64,000 bases of DNA from Marininema halotolerans (GTDB lineage Bacteria; Bacillota; Bacilli; Thermoactinomycetales; DSM-45169): contig NZ_FPAA01000002.1 of NCBI RefSeq assembly GCF_900116235.1, positions 186,001 to 250,000 of the forward strand, given 5' to 3'. Below the pieces are notes generated by a model that ran no database searches, was not told the origin of the DNA, and saw nothing but the letters and a program-made list of their open reading frames with translations. The position numbers and the translations under genes were made by a program. Below, one piece after another: positions 1 through 9,971 of this stretch; positions within the stretch are counted from its first letter, which is position 1; each line of letters begins with the position of its first letter.

Positions 1-80
1 CTTGTACCTTCCTTCGCACTTCCACATATAGTGTATCGATTACCCACCCACCCGTTTATCACAATAGGGAGTGAACATGA

Positions 81-3000
81 ATGCTTTTCCCAAGTTCGAT
101 CCAGTTTCAACCCATCCCCTTTCAAGGGTCCGTCCTATTTGATCATATTGGGGATATTAATCCAAAGGAAACAGATATTGTAGGAACCACCCAATTTCCC
201 GCAGCCTACTACGCCTTCGATGGAACCCATGCTTTTTTTCGATTACGCCTGAATGCCGATCCACGCCTCAAAACAGGATTTACACAATTTGCCTGGGGAC
301 TTTTATTTGAAACCGATGGCAATCCTGCCACTTATGAATGGGTACTCGCAATTGATGGATTAAACGAACGGTTAGATTTAATTAAAAACACCCATCCGAT
401 CCCCAATACGTGGAATGATCCCGCTGAAGGAACCGATGGGAAAGGAACACCCAATTTTAGCCTACCAATTATCAACTATGATATTGCCCGAGTCACTGTC
501 GCGGACTCGAATTTTGATGGGGATCCCGACTATTTTCTTGACTTTTTTATTGCTTCGTCCACCTTATTCTCATTTCTTGGGATCACCGCAGCGACACAGA
601 TTCGAACGCTCTTTTTCACTGCGACAAATAACAATAACTACAATAAGGATTCCCTGCAATTCAATGAAGGATATGCCTTTCAGAATGCTTCTTCTGATTT
701 ACTCACGTTTAATCAAGCAGATGTGCGCGCTAAATTATCTGTAAAAAAACGTATCGTCTCCGGACCTACAACCATTACTGCTGGACAGATTTCAACCTGG
801 ACAGAAGAAGTCAACGTAACCAATACAGGCAAAAGTACAGCCACCACCATCTTTGTCCAAATTCCCCTCAAGACGGCGCAGACAGGCAATGTACAGATTA
901 CGAGCACGTCCATCGGCACAGCGGTCTATGCCCCCCTGACCCAAATACTTAGTTGGAACATTGGTAACCTTGCTGCAGGGGCCTCTGCCACCCTGTTATT
1001 CACTTTTTCCGGCACCTTACAACAAACCGGACAACACTCCCTCGATGAAGTCACCGTCACAGGCGTCGATAGTTTTACAGGGGGAAATACCCCCATTGCA
1101 TCCGATCAAATTACGATTACATCCAATGCACAACCCACCACCGGCAACATTTCTGGGCTCATTATCGATCAAGCAACTGGCCTTCCCCTACCAGGCGCCA
1201 CGGTTACCTTATTGGATGCAGGGAATAACCCCGTTGCCTCCACCGTATCCAATGGTGGCGGAAGCTATGGATTCTCCAATATAACACCTGGTTCCTATAC
1301 CGTGACAGCAACCCTAACAAACTATAGCTTAGGTAGCGCCACAGTCCAAGTGAGTGCAGGGACTGGAACCACACAAAATGTGCTAGTCTCTCCCTTACCC
1401 GCAACCGTAAACGGTACCGTCACTGGACAGGGAAGTGGACCCTTACAAGGAGCAGTTGTTCGGTTAATCAATTCACTAGGTGTTGAGACGAACTCAACAA
1501 CCACCGATGCTGCCGGCTTTTATAGCTTTACTGGACTTCTTCCTATGGCGTATACCCTCTCGGTCAGTTTCCCTAATTTCCAATCGGAGACTCGAGCGAT
1601 TATTCTCTCTGCCAATGAAACCCAAACCGATAACTTCACCCTCTCTCCCAATCCAGCAACGGTATTCGGTACAGTCACCAATGCCAATAGCGGAGCGACA
1701 TTAGCCGGGGTACTTGTATCCGTATACACCGCATCCAGTATCCTGATTAGCACCACCACAACCAATGGCGCTGGTAACTATACCATCAACACATTAAGCC
1801 CAGGAGCCTATCGGATCCAAGCTAGCATCGCAGGGTTCTCCACTTCATTTCTACGTGTGGATGTGGCAGCAGGTAGTTCCCAACGCATTGATTTCGCACT
1901 TCAAGCCAATGCAGGTTTACTCTCTGGATCTGTTACCAATGCCGATTCAGGTTCCCCATTAGCCAGCGCAAGTATCAAAGTGGTTTCCCAAGAAGGCATT
2001 ACAGTGGCTGAAACTCAATCAGCACTCAATGGTGGTTTCTCAGTGACTGGCTTGTTCCCAGGTGTGTACACAGTCACCATTCAAATGGATGGGTTTGCTT
2101 CCAAAACCTTTTCAGTCATTATCGAATCGAATCAAACCACCACGCTCCCTGTCACATTGAATCAACTTGCTGGCACGCTCTCGGGTACCGTACTAGACAC
2201 AGGGGGAACCCCCCTTGCTGATGTAACCCTACGAGTGTATCTTAACGACACGCTCATCGCTTCGACGATAACCGAAGCAAACGGTAAGTATTTAATAGGA
2301 AACCTCGCTCCTGGCATCTATACGACGGTTGCTATTGCCGACGGCTTTTCTCGTGTCAGCCTTGGGGCCATTATTCAGCCCTTCGAAGAAACTGTGCAAA
2401 ACTTTTTCTTAACGCCCAATACCGGCACTCTAGTAGGAAGGGTGACCGATCAGGCTGGAAACCCGATTGCTGGCGCAGGGTTAAATGTCCGCACGGACAT
2501 TTCTACCGGTCCCATCATCGCTCGTAGCCTAACAGATTCGGAGGGGCGTTATACGATCCCACTTCTCGGTCCCGGAACCTATGTAATAACCGTTTTTGCA
2601 ACGGACTATCAAACGGACTTTACTGGGGTTACGATACGCTCTGATCAAGAAACCGTCGTCAATTTTTCATTGTCTCCCAATCCCGCATCCATACAAGGGA
2701 TCATCACTGATATCAACGGAACGCCCATCACTGGAGGAAACAACGCCATTCGTGTGATCAATTCAGGAGGTGCCTTGGTGGCCATGTCCTTTAGTGACAT
2801 CAATGGTCAGTATCTCTTTAATCAATTGGCGCCTGGCAATTACAATGTCATTGTTTGTGCACCTGGATTTCAAGTCGCTGGCGGGAGTGTGACCCTCACA
2901 CCTGGAGAAGAAGAGACCTTGAATTTTCAGTTATTCCCTAATCCTGGTTCCATCCAAGGGTCCGTCCTATCCACTTCAGGCACACCCCTTAGTGGTGCAA

Positions 3001-5903
3001 TTCTTCGCATTACCGATAAAAACGGCGTTTTAATCGCCTATACTCTTGCCGATGAAAACGGTGTATTCATGGTTAATGAACTACCACCCGGCGAATATAC
3101 GATTAATGCCCATGCAAACCTTTTCCAAAATCAAATTATCGGAGCGATCGTCAACTCCGATGTTATGACCCTTACCCAGATCGTTTTACAACCCAATCCC
3201 GGTACTCTGCAAGGAACGGTGAGTCCCGCCACCAATGGCACCCTAGTGAAAATGTACACAGGGGACAATATCTTTTTGGTCACCTTAGTCACCGATCCAA
3301 ATGGACATTTTTTTATCACCGGGCTTGCTCCCGGGAACTATATATTAACCGCAACCCAACCTGGATTTATCACCCAACGGATTGGAGCCATTGTTAATTC
3401 TGATCAAACCACGACGGTAGCGATCTCCCTCGTACCCGAACCAGCGGGAATCACAGGACGTATTACCGATACCAATGGGAATCCCATCAATCAAGCGGTT
3501 ATTCGTGTCCTGGATCTCAATGAAACCATTCTTGCCACTGCCTTTGCTGATAGTGATGGCCACTATACTCTGGATGGATTACCTTCAGGTATACGGATTA
3601 TTCAAGTCAGTGCCCCATCCTATAAAAACATATTTGATACGGTAACACTGACTCCTGGCAACACCTTAACAGGCGTCAATTTTACGCTACAACCCAATCC
3701 CGGGCAGATTAACGGTCATGTTAGTGACGAGGATACAGGGGATCCCATCTCCAGTGCAACGGTCTTTCTACGAGACAGTGAAGGGGGAATTATCGGAACC
3801 GTAACCACCAGTCTATATGGCAATTATATCTTCCAGGATCTTACCCCAGGAAATTATGATGTCATCGCATCAGCGGATGGATTTGAGACGAAAATCATCG
3901 GCGCTCCCGTCATCAGTAATATGGAGACAGGAGCCAATGTATCCCTTGCGCCCCTCCCTGGAGCCATCTCGGGTCGCATAATTAATGAACAAGGGAACCC
4001 TATTACTGGTAACAACTTGCAAGTCCGTCTCTTTGACAACCATAATCAATTGCTACGCGCGATTGTGGCACAATCCAACGGGACCTTCCTCTTTGATAAT
4101 TTACGCCCAGACAGCTACTTAATCAATATCACCGTTACCGGTTTTGTGCAGAATACCGCTTCAGCGATTGTCGTTCGCAATATGACGACCCCTTTAACGA
4201 TTTCCTTACAAAAACAGCCTTCAACGCTAACCGGCCAAGTTGTTAATCGTGTAACGGGCCAAAGCATATCCGGATCCCAATTAAGCCTATATAATAGCAA
4301 TGATAACATTGTCCTTGCCGAGACGGTCAGTGGTGGAGATGGTCGCTTTCTCTTTAACCGCCTCCCCGAAGGTAGTTTTAATTTAACCGCAGCGGCTAGT
4401 GGTTTTGGTGAAGGTTCTATCGGAGTCGTTCTTAACATTGGTGAAACAACCCAAACCGACATTTCATTAATTCCTAACCCAGGTTCTTTATTCGGCTTTG
4501 TCACTGCCTTAGATTCTGGGGCTGCTATCCCAGGGGCTACCATTCGCCTTTATGATCCCAAAGGAAGTTTTAACGCAGCGACACCGAGTAATACTCAAGG
4601 AGAATATCTCGTTTCTGACCTCGTCCCGGGTACGTATATCGCTATTGCCACCGCCTCTGGATTTCAAAGTCAACTAGGCGGGGCGATCATTACATCTAAT
4701 CAAACCACTCGTCTCAGCTTTGCTTTAAGCGCTTTACCTGGAGCCATTGATGGTACGGTTACCAATGCGGCCACTTCGAATTCTCTTTCTGAAGCCAGTG
4801 TAAAAATTCGACCTTTTAATTCCTTTGGCGTAAGTATCGACTCCATCCTCACCGATAACCAGGGTCAATATGAATTTACCCAGTTACTTCCTGCCAACTA
4901 TGTCCTTGTCTTTAATAAATCCAATTTTAACGAAGTGACCAACTCAGGAAATGTTCCGCGAGGCGACACAATTACAATCGATGCTGCCCTGAGTCCACAA
5001 CAAGCTGACAATCTCCCTCCCACTCCATCAACTCCACCGACTCCACCAGAGCCACCCTTTACGCCGACACCTGTCAGCTTAGCCACCATCGAAGGAACCA
5101 TACGCGACCACCAAACCAATCAGCCACTTATCGACGTCAAAGTGGATCTATTTAGCTTCAATCAATCCCTACTATTCACGACGCAAACCGATGAAAATGG
5201 ATTTTATCGATTTAGCCAGCTTCGACTTGGGGAGTACACAATCTCAACGAGTAACCCTGGCTATCAAACCGCCTCTGCCACACGCGAATTAACCAGCAGT
5301 GAAACGGAAACCATCAATTTATCACTACGGAGAAATCCCGCTCAGATTGAAGGGACAGTACGTAATCAACAAAATCAGGCATTTATCCCGGGTACGACTG
5401 TTCAAGCGCTTGACTCCATGGGAGTGTTAGTCAGTGAAACGGTAACCAATGGGGAGGGTTATTTCGCAATGGCTGGGCTCACAGCCGATCGTGTTTCAGT
5501 CACTGTCTCCTCTCCTAATTTTGGATCCGCTGCAAAATCATCCAACCCGGATCCCGGCCAAACATCCCGTGTCGATTTTCTTCTCACTCCCTTATTTGGT
5601 GCATTACGCGGAACCGTACGGGACGAACGATTAGAACCCATATTTAACGTGCGTATTCAAATCTTTACCGATCCAAGTCGTCCGCCAAAAGGATCCGTAA
5701 AGGATACTGAGCCGGTATTGGTACGGATAGTCACCACCAATGCAATTGGCAGGTATTTTGTCAGTAATCTCGCCCCGGGTTGTTATATCGGAGAATACTC
5801 CTTCCCTAATAAAGGAACAGCCATTCGCCGTTTTTGTCTTCGCGCAGGTGAAACAAAAGTGATCAATGTCATTCTTTTTGATGGTGGTGTAGAGGAAGAG
5901 TAA
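81..5903 (+). CDS. Giant protein of carboxypeptidase-regulatory-like repeats
   Basis: A 1940-residue protein. The ATG is 7 nt after AGGGAGTG, while an ATG four bases upstream is out of frame and too close to it. Residues 1-210 are a unique N-terminal domain and about 215-345 look like a DUF11-type beta-sandwich. From about 350 there are 15 tandem repeats of roughly 82-88 residues, then a Pro/Thr linker (about 1640-1668) and three more repeats. Each repeat follows the CarboxypepD_reg-like pattern: G-x-V-T opening, P-L-x-G-A, G-x-Y-x-F, L-x-P-G-x-Y, a G-F/Y step, and a closing strand ending in S/P. I see no signal peptide, membrane segment, LPxTG motif or SLH domain. It is probably a structural or adhesive protein, possibly on the spore or cell surface, but the function is unknown. 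Repeats have diverged at the protein level, so they are not recent copies. Confidence 0.9.
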   Translation: MLFPSSIQFQPIPFQGSVLFDHIGDINPKETDIVGTTQFPAAYYAFDGTHAFFRLRLNADPRLKTGFTQFAWGLLFETDGNPATYEWVLAIDGLNERLDLIKNTHPIPNTWNDPAEGTDGKGTPNFSLPIINYDIARVTVADSNFDGDPDYFLDFFIASSTLFSFLGITAATQIRTLFFTATNNNNYNKDSLQFNEGYAFQNASSDLLTFNQADVRAKLSVKKRIVSGPTTITAGQISTWTEEVNVTNTGKSTATTIFVQIPLKTAQTGNVQITSTSIGTAVYAPLTQILSWNIGNLAAGASATLLFTFSGTLQQTGQHSLDEVTVTGVDSFTGGNTPIASDQITITSNAQPTTGNISGLIIDQATGLPLPGATVTLLDAGNNPVASTVSNGGGSYGFSNITPGSYTVTATLTNYSLGSATVQVSAGTGTTQNVLVSPLPATVNGTVTGQGSGPLQGAVVRLINSLGVETNSTTTDAAGFYSFTGLLPMAYTLSVSFPNFQSETRAIILSANETQTDNFTLSPNPATVFGTVTNANSGATLAGVLVSVYTASSILISTTTTNGAGNYTINTLSPGAYRIQASIAGFSTSFLRVDVAAGSSQRIDFALQANAGLLSGSVTNADSGSPLASASIKVVSQEGITVAETQSALNGGFSVTGLFPGVYTVTIQMDGFASKTFSVIIESNQTTTLPVTLNQLAGTLSGTVLDTGGTPLADVTLRVYLNDTLIASTITEANGKYLIGNLAPGIYTTVAIADGFSRVSLGAIIQPFEETVQNFFLTPNTGTLVGRVTDQAGNPIAGAGLNVRTDISTGPIIARSLTDSEGRYTIPLLGPGTYVITVFATDYQTDFTGVTIRSDQETVVNFSLSPNPASIQGIITDINGTPITGGNNAIRVINSGGALVAMSFSDINGQYLFNQLAPGNYNVIVCAPGFQVAGGSVTLTPGEEETLNFQLFPNPGSIQGSVLSTSGTPLSGAILRITDKNGVLIAYTLADENGVFMVNELPPGEYTINAHANLFQNQIIGAIVNSDVMTLTQIVLQPNPGTLQGTVSPATNGTLVKMYTGDNIFLVTLVTDPNGHFFITGLAPGNYILTATQPGFITQRIGAIVNSDQTTTVAISLVPEPAGITGRITDTNGNPINQAVIRVLDLNETILATAFADSDGHYTLDGLPSGIRIIQVSAPSYKNIFDTVTLTPGNTLTGVNFTLQPNPGQINGHVSDEDTGDPISSATVFLRDSEGGIIGTVTTSLYGNYIFQDLTPGNYDVIASADGFETKIIGAPVISNMETGANVSLAPLPGAISGRIINEQGNPITGNNLQVRLFDNHNQLLRAIVAQSNGTFLFDNLRPDSYLINITVTGFVQNTASAIVVRNMTTPLTISLQKQPSTLTGQVVNRVTGQSISGSQLSLYNSNDNIVLAETVSGGDGRFLFNRLPEGSFNLTAAASGFGEGSIGVVLNIGETTQTDISLIPNPGSLFGFVTALDSGAAIPGATIRLYDPKGSFNAATPSNTQGEYLVSDLVPGTYIAIATASGFQSQLGGAIITSNQTTRLSFALSALPGAIDGTVTNAATSNSLSEASVKIRPFNSFGVSIDSILTDNQGQYEFTQLLPANYVLVFNKSNFNEVTNSGNVPRGDTITIDAALSPQQADNLPPTPSTPPTPPEPPFTPTPVSLATIEGTIRDHQTNQPLIDVKVDLFSFNQSLLFTTQTDENGFYRFSQLRLGEYTISTSNPGYQTASATRELTSSETETINLSLRRNPAQIEGTVRNQQNQAFIPGTTVQALDSMGVLVSETVTNGEGYFAMAGLTADRVSVTVSSPNFGSAAKSSNPDPGQTSRVDFLLTPLFGALRGTVRDERLEPIFNVRIQIFTDPSRPPKGSVKDTEPVLVRIVTTNAIGRYFVSNLAPGCYIGEYSFPNKGTAIRRFCLRAGETKVINVILFDGGVEEE

Positions 5904-5934
5904 TTGTTTCCATACGTGTTGATGACCCCATCTT

Positions 5935-5964
5935 TCCTTCTAGCTTAGCTGGAAGGATTTTTTT
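5935..5964 (+). terminator. Terminator of the repeat-protein gene
   Basis: TCCTTCTAGC and GCTGGAAGGA pair around a 3-nt loop (TTA), with one G-T wobble, and are followed by seven T residues. It lies 31 bases after the stop codon. Confidence 0.85.
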
Positions 5965-5987
5965 GTGGTGCCCCCCTTTTCCCCATA

Positions 5988-6015
5988 CAAAAAACACCCG
6001 CATGATCGCGGGTGT
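5988..6015 (-). terminator. Terminator of trhO
   Basis: On the minus strand an 8-bp GC-rich stem (ACACCCGC/GCGGGTGT, 6-nt loop) is followed by a T-run (A residues at 5988-5994). The stem begins at the stop codon of the trhO gene. Confidence 0.88.
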
Positions 6016-6932
6016 TATGCTTGCACTTCAGCAGTCTTTGTCGCAGCCTGCGCTTGATCGTTACACAGGTTACAATAACCATCATACTCCCTTGCACACT
6101 CTTCACAATTGAAATGAAGATCGTGACAATCGTTATTTGAACAATTGACATAGCGGTGGGTGGGCTGATTACAATGACAGCAACGCCCTTCAACCGTTTC
6201 GTTTACCTGATTAATGGTTACAGAAATCCGCTCATCAAAAACAAAGCACTTGCCTTTAAACTTATCTCCTTTTACCGACGCATCCTTACCATACGTGACG
6301 ATGCCACCTTGCAATTGCGATACGTCAGAAAAACCTTCCTCTAGCATAAAAGCACTCAGTTTTTCACAGCGGATTCCACCCGTACAGTAGGTCAAAATCT
6401 TTTTATCTTTTTTATCCCCTAAATTTTCCCGAATCCATTGAGGAAATTCGCGAAAAGAGTCGACATCCGGGCGAATGGCATTTGTAAAATGCCCTAAATC
6501 AAATTCATATCCCGTGCGACCATCGAGAATGACTACTTCATCATCTTGCATCGCTTGGTAGAACTCTTCAGGGGAAAGACGTGTTCCTGTCCGTTGATTC
6601 GGATCCAGTTCCTTATCGACGCGGAAGGTAACTAACTCTTTCTTATGCCGTACATGCATCTTTTTAAAAGCATGACCTTCATGGGGATCCACCTTAAACT
6701 CCATATCTTTAAATCGTGGATCCTGATGCATCGCATCCATATAGGCTTGAGTTGCCTCCACAGGTCCTGAAACGGTCCCATTGATCCCTTCTGAAGCAAT
6801 GAGAATCCGTCCTTTTAACCCCAACTCATTACAAAAACGAAGGTGTTCATCGGTAACCTTCTCGGGGTCTTCAATCGGTACATAATGATAATATAGAAGC
6901 ACCTGATAGGGGTGCGCATTCGCCATCGTCAT
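6015..6932 (-). CDS. trhO: tRNA uridine(34) hydroxylase TrhO (rhodanese family)
   Basis: A 305-residue member of the YceA/TrhO family, which hydroxylates U34 of certain tRNAs on the way to 5-methoxyuridine or related wobble modifications. An N-terminal alpha/beta domain with GRILIASEGINGTVSG is followed by a rhodanese domain. The catalytic Cys sits in the CTGGIRCEK loop near residue 184. A Cys/His-rich C-terminal segment (about 250-290, CCHC, CSNNDC, CEEC, CNLC) probably binds zinc. Two ATGs lie two codons apart (6932 and 6926); the second is better spaced from GGAG. The gene stands alone with its own terminator. Family assignment is secure; the tRNA substrate is inferred from characterised homologues. 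Confidence 0.93.
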   Translation of the reverse strand: MTMANAHPYQVLLYYHYVPIEDPEKVTDEHLRFCNELGLKGRILIASEGINGTVSGPVEATQAYMDAMHQDPRFKDMEFKVDPHEGHAFKKMHVRHKKELVTFRVDKELDPNQRTGTRLSPEEFYQAMQDDEVVILDGRTGYEFDLGHFTNAIRPDVDSFREFPQWIRENLGDKKDKKILTYCTGGIRCEKLSAFMLEEGFSDVSQLQGGIVTYGKDASVKGDKFKGKCFVFDERISVTINQVNETVEGRCCHCNQPTHRYVNCSNNDCHDLHFNCEECAREYDGYCNLCNDQAQAATKTAEVQA

Positions 6933-6972
6933 TCCACTCCTTCATTGCCCACAGTAGCAAACTCTTCTCTTC

Positions 6973-7002
6973 ACTATACAATGAGACACCCTTTCATTGT
7001 AA
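6973..7002 (-). promoter_or_regulatory. Candidate sigma-A promoter of trhO
   Basis: On the minus strand, TTACAA and TATAGT are 18 nt apart, ending about 40 nt upstream of the trhO start. This is a fair but not perfect match to the vegetative consensus. Confidence 0.4.
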
Positions 7003-7053
7003 ACTAATTTTCTTCCAAATGGAAAAGAGCGCCTACTTATTCACACAAAACTG

Positions 7054-7377
7054 TCACTTTTTCATCAGTCGTTGTATGGTGACCAGCAATTCATCAATTA
7101 CCTCGTCATCACCCTCACGGACACGCTCAACGACACACTGCTTCATATGTCCTTCGAGTAAGAGACGACTCACACTGTTTAGAGCCGATTGCGCAGCAGC
7201 AATTTGTGTCAGGACATCATCACAATAGGTATCTTGATCGATTAAACGACGGACACCTCGAATTTGTCCTTCAATTCGATTGAGACGCGCCGTTAAATTG
7301 CTCTTCATCTTTTCGGAATGATGGCTTTTCCGTTCGGTGCTTCCATCCATCCCACACAATTCTTCATCCTTCTCCAT
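7054..7377 (-). CDS. csoR: Copper-sensing transcriptional repressor CsoR
   Basis: A four-helix DUF156-family repressor that releases DNA when it binds Cu(I). The conserved Cu ligands are visible: Cys in TYCDDV, and His and Cys in EGHMKQC. The reading frame stays open to 7416, but GGGGGAG lies 7 nt before the internal ATG at 7377, so I choose that start (107 aa, usual CsoR size). It follows copA by 44 nt on the same strand and is probably cotranscribed with it. The likely operators are the two palindromes in front of copA. The order copA then csoR, with no copZ chaperone gene visible, differs from the usual Bacillus csoR-copZ-copA layout. Confidence 0.93.
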   Translation of the reverse strand: MEKDEELCGMDGSTERKSHHSEKMKSNLTARLNRIEGQIRGVRRLIDQDTYCDDVLTQIAAAQSALNSVSRLLLEGHMKQCVVERVREGDDEVIDELLVTIQRLMKK

Positions 7378-7421
7378 AAAGCTCTCCCCCTTTTGACTGA
7401 TATAATCCTGATTCAATCGTC

Positions 7422-9833
7422 TTATTTTAACTTCACCCGTTGTAATCGCAAAGCGTTGAGGACGACTGAGACTGAACTAAATGCCATTGCAGCGCCTGCT
7501 AACCATGGGGCTAAGAATCCCGCAGCAGCCACAGGGATACCGATGACGTTATACGCCAATGCCCAAAATAGATTTTGTCGAATATTGCTCACTGTTTTTT
7601 TACTCATGGCAAATGCATCGGCTACACTTTGCAAATCACCCTTCATGAGGGTAACATCCGCCGCTTCCATCGCAATATCCGTTCCTGTTCCCATAGCCAT
7701 ACCAATATCTGCAGTGACTAAGGCAGGGGCATCATTAATGCCATCCCCAACCATCGCCACTTTATATCCCGATGATTGTAATTTTTTAATTTCTGCTGCT
7801 TTTTGTTCCGGAAGCACTCCTGCGATGACTGAAGGAATGCCCACTTCCTCTGCGATGGCTTGTGCAGTACGTTCATTGTCACCCGTTAGCATCCGAACTT
7901 CCAGCCCTAATTCTTTTATGCGTGCAATTCCTGCTTTAGAGGATTCCTTCACCGTATCTGCCACGGCGATGATCCCCGCTAATCGCTGATCCACTGCGAC
8001 CAACATCGCAGTTTTCCCTTCCTCCTCCCAGGTACGAAGGATTGGTTCCGATTGGGAAATCTCAATTCCATATCGCTTCATCAAGCGGCGCGTTCCTACC
8101 ATTACTTCCTTCGTAGAAACCGTTACGCGTACACCTTCCCCTGGGATTGCGATAAATTCCTCCGGTGAGGTGGGTTGAATTCCCTTCTCCTTCACATTCT
8201 GCAAAATCGCCTCAGCTACTGGGTGTTCGGATTCCTTTTCGGCAGAGGCAATCCAATAAAGGAGATCCTCTTCTTTCATCTCAAAGGAATGGACATCGGT
8301 CAGCTCGGGTTTTCCTTTGGTAATCGTCCCTGTTTTATCAAACACCACCACATCCATTTGATGGGCAATTTCGATGTGTTCGCCACCCTTAAATAAAACC
8401 CCTAGTTCCGCCGCCCGACCCGAACCTGCCATAATGGAAGTCGGTGTTGCCAGACCCAGCGCACAGGGACAAGCAATTACCAACACCGCAATCGTATGAT
8501 CCAGTGCTTTGGCAAAATTTCCTGGATCTACGGCAAAGAACCCAATTAAAAAAGTGAGCACCGCAATCCCGATCACCACAGGGACAAACACACCTGAAAT
8601 ACGATCAGCAATCCGTTGAATCGGCGCTTTTGATCCTTGTGCTTCCTCAACCACCCGGATAATTTGCGCCAAAGTCGATTCTTCGCCCACTTTCTCTGCT
8701 CGAATCCGTAGGGCTCCATTTCCATTTACCGTTGCGCCAATCACCTGATCACCTTGACGCTTTTCAATCGGTAGACTCTCCCCCGTCAACATCGATTCAT
8801 CAACGGCAGAAACCCCTCGAAGCACTTCACCATCCACTGGAATTTTTTCTCCTGGTTTCACCATAACCAGATCGCCAATCACTACTTCTGATATGGGCAC
8901 ACTCATTTCCTTATCCCCTCGAAGTACAGTGGCTGTATTAGCACGCAGCCCCATCAACTTCTTCAGTGCTTCTGTGGTGCGACCCTTCGCATTTTCTTCT
9001 AATAACTTCCCTAACAAGATGAGCGTAATTAGGATTGCACTGGTTTCAAAATAAAGGGGCCCCCCGTGAGATCCATGACCCCAGCCTTGTATTGTAAGGA
9101 TCAAGCTATAAAAATAAGCCGCTGAGGTTCCAAGTGCCACCAAAACATCCATGTTGGCACTGCCATTTTTTAATGCTTTATACGCTCCGCGATAAAATTG
9201 CCAACCGATGATAAACTGAACGGGTGTCGCCAGCAATAATTGAAAACGAGGGTCGTTAAACAGATCAGGAACCCAGATAAATGAAGTAAAAGAAAAATGA
9301 GTAACCATGGTCCATACGAGTGGGAAAGAGAGAAGCAATGCGATCAAAAACTTGACTTGTTGCCCCTTCACGTTGCTGTTGGTTTGGCTCGGACTGGTTT
9401 CATCTTCCTGCTCACTTCTTATCGTAGCCTCATAACCTAATTGTTCAACCTTTGCGATCAAATCCTTCCTTTGAATCGCCCCAGGGGAATAGGTAACATG
9501 CGCTTTTTCCGTAGCCAAGTTCACATGGACCGAATTGACACCTGCTAATTGTTTAAGGCCCTTCTCAATTCGCTGCGCACATGATGCACAAGTCATCCCC
9601 TGAATCGATAAGTCGATTTTCTCTTTTACCGTGTCATAACCTAGATCCTTTACTTTGTCTTCCACCTGTGACAAGGTCACTTGGTCTGGATCGTATTGTA
9701 AGGAAGCCTTTTCCGTCGCTAAATTCACATGAACCGACGCAATCCCTTCCATCTGACTAATTCCTTTTTCAATGCGATTCGCACAAGCCGCACAAGTCAT
9801 CCCGCTGATTTGCAGCGTCGTTTTTTTGTCCAT
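7422..9833 (-). CDS. copA: Copper-exporting P1B-type ATPase CopA
   Basis: A membrane Cu(+) pump of about 803 residues. Two N-terminal heavy-metal-binding domains each carry GMTCxxC (GMTCAAC, GMTCASC). Membrane helices, the TGES actuator loop, the CPC ion site in [12 protein letters not shown] (about residue 455), the DKTGTITKG phosphorylation site (about 500) and [10 protein letters not shown] hinge motif follow in the expected order. Start: GTG at 9839, ATG at 9836 and ATG at 9833 all follow GGAGG (9841-9845). The last has the best spacing (7 nt). First gene of a copA-csoR operon, transcribed from a promoter whose spacer holds a CsoR-type palindrome. Function is confident from the motifs. 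Confidence 0.96.
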   Translation of the reverse strand: MDKKTTLQISGMTCAACANRIEKGISQMEGIASVHVNLATEKASLQYDPDQVTLSQVEDKVKDLGYDTVKEKIDLSIQGMTCASCAQRIEKGLKQLAGVNSVHVNLATEKAHVTYSPGAIQRKDLIAKVEQLGYEATIRSEQEDETSPSQTNSNVKGQQVKFLIALLLSFPLVWTMVTHFSFTSFIWVPDLFNDPRFQLLLATPVQFIIGWQFYRGAYKALKNGSANMDVLVALGTSAAYFYSLILTIQGWGHGSHGGPLYFETSAILITLILLGKLLEENAKGRTTEALKKLMGLRANTATVLRGDKEMSVPISEVVIGDLVMVKPGEKIPVDGEVLRGVSAVDESMLTGESLPIEKRQGDQVIGATVNGNGALRIRAEKVGEESTLAQIIRVVEEAQGSKAPIQRIADRISGVFVPVVIGIAVLTFLIGFFAVDPGNFAKALDHTIAVLVIACPCALGLATPTSIMAGSGRAAELGVLFKGGEHIEIAHQMDVVVFDKTGTITKGKPELTDVHSFEMKEEDLLYWIASAEKESEHPVAEAILQNVKEKGIQPTSPEEFIAIPGEGVRVTVSTKEVMVGTRRLMKRYGIEISQSEPILRTWEEEGKTAMLVAVDQRLAGIIAVADTVKESSKAGIARIKELGLEVRMLTGDNERTAQAIAEEVGIPSVIAGVLPEQKAAEIKKLQSSGYKVAMVGDGINDAPALVTADIGMAMGTGTDIAMEAADVTLMKGDLQSVADAFAMSKKTVSNIRQNLFWALAYNVIGIPVAAAGFLAPWLAGAAMAFSSVSVVLNALRLQRVKLK

Positions 9834-9847
9834 CATCACACCTCCAT

Positions 9848-9864
9848 ATACCCCTATAGGGTAT
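9848..9864. promoter_or_regulatory. Second CsoR-type operator, beside the copA ribosome binding site
   Basis: ATACCC and GGGTAT arms flank a 5-base centre (CTATA). It resembles the palindrome in the promoter but lies just upstream of GGAGG and the copA start codons. A downstream position suits a roadblock role. The call rests on sequence similarity to known CsoR sites. Confidence 0.65.
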
Positions 9865-9878
9865 GTATTTCATCAAAG

Positions 9879-9912
9879 AAAAAACCGACCCCGGTATCGT
9901 GTAAGGTTTTTT
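9879..9912 (-). other. Possible hairpin in the copA leader
   Basis: AAAAAACC and GGTTTTTT can pair around an 18-nt loop, and on the minus strand the structure ends in a T-run. It lies between the copA transcription start and ribosome binding site. It could be an attenuator or a weak terminator for the upstream PAP2 gene. The low GC stem makes either weak. Confidence 0.3.
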
Positions 9913-9937
9913 CCTTTTGTAAATTCCTAATACAAAA

Positions 9938-9966
9938 ATCATAACATACCCCTATGGGGTATTCAA
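9938..9966 (-). promoter_or_regulatory. copA promoter with CsoR operator in the spacer
   Basis: On the minus strand TTGAAT (9966-9961), a 17-nt spacer and TATGAT (9943-9938) form a good sigma-A promoter. The spacer is almost entirely the perfect palindrome ATACCCCTATGGGGTAT (9946-9962), which matches the style of known CsoR operators. Repressor bound here would block RNA polymerase. Confidence 0.85.
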
Positions 9967-9971
9967 GGAAC

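Noticed and set aside
350-4990. Possible CRISPR-like or DNA repeat array in the first gene
   Set aside because: The periodicity of about 250 bases is that of protein domains; the DNA of the units has diverged, and there are no constant-length spacers.
7318-7989. 223-codon plus-strand reading frame
   Set aside because: It is antisense to copA and csoR, has no ribosome binding site, and its translation is low-complexity and shadow-like.
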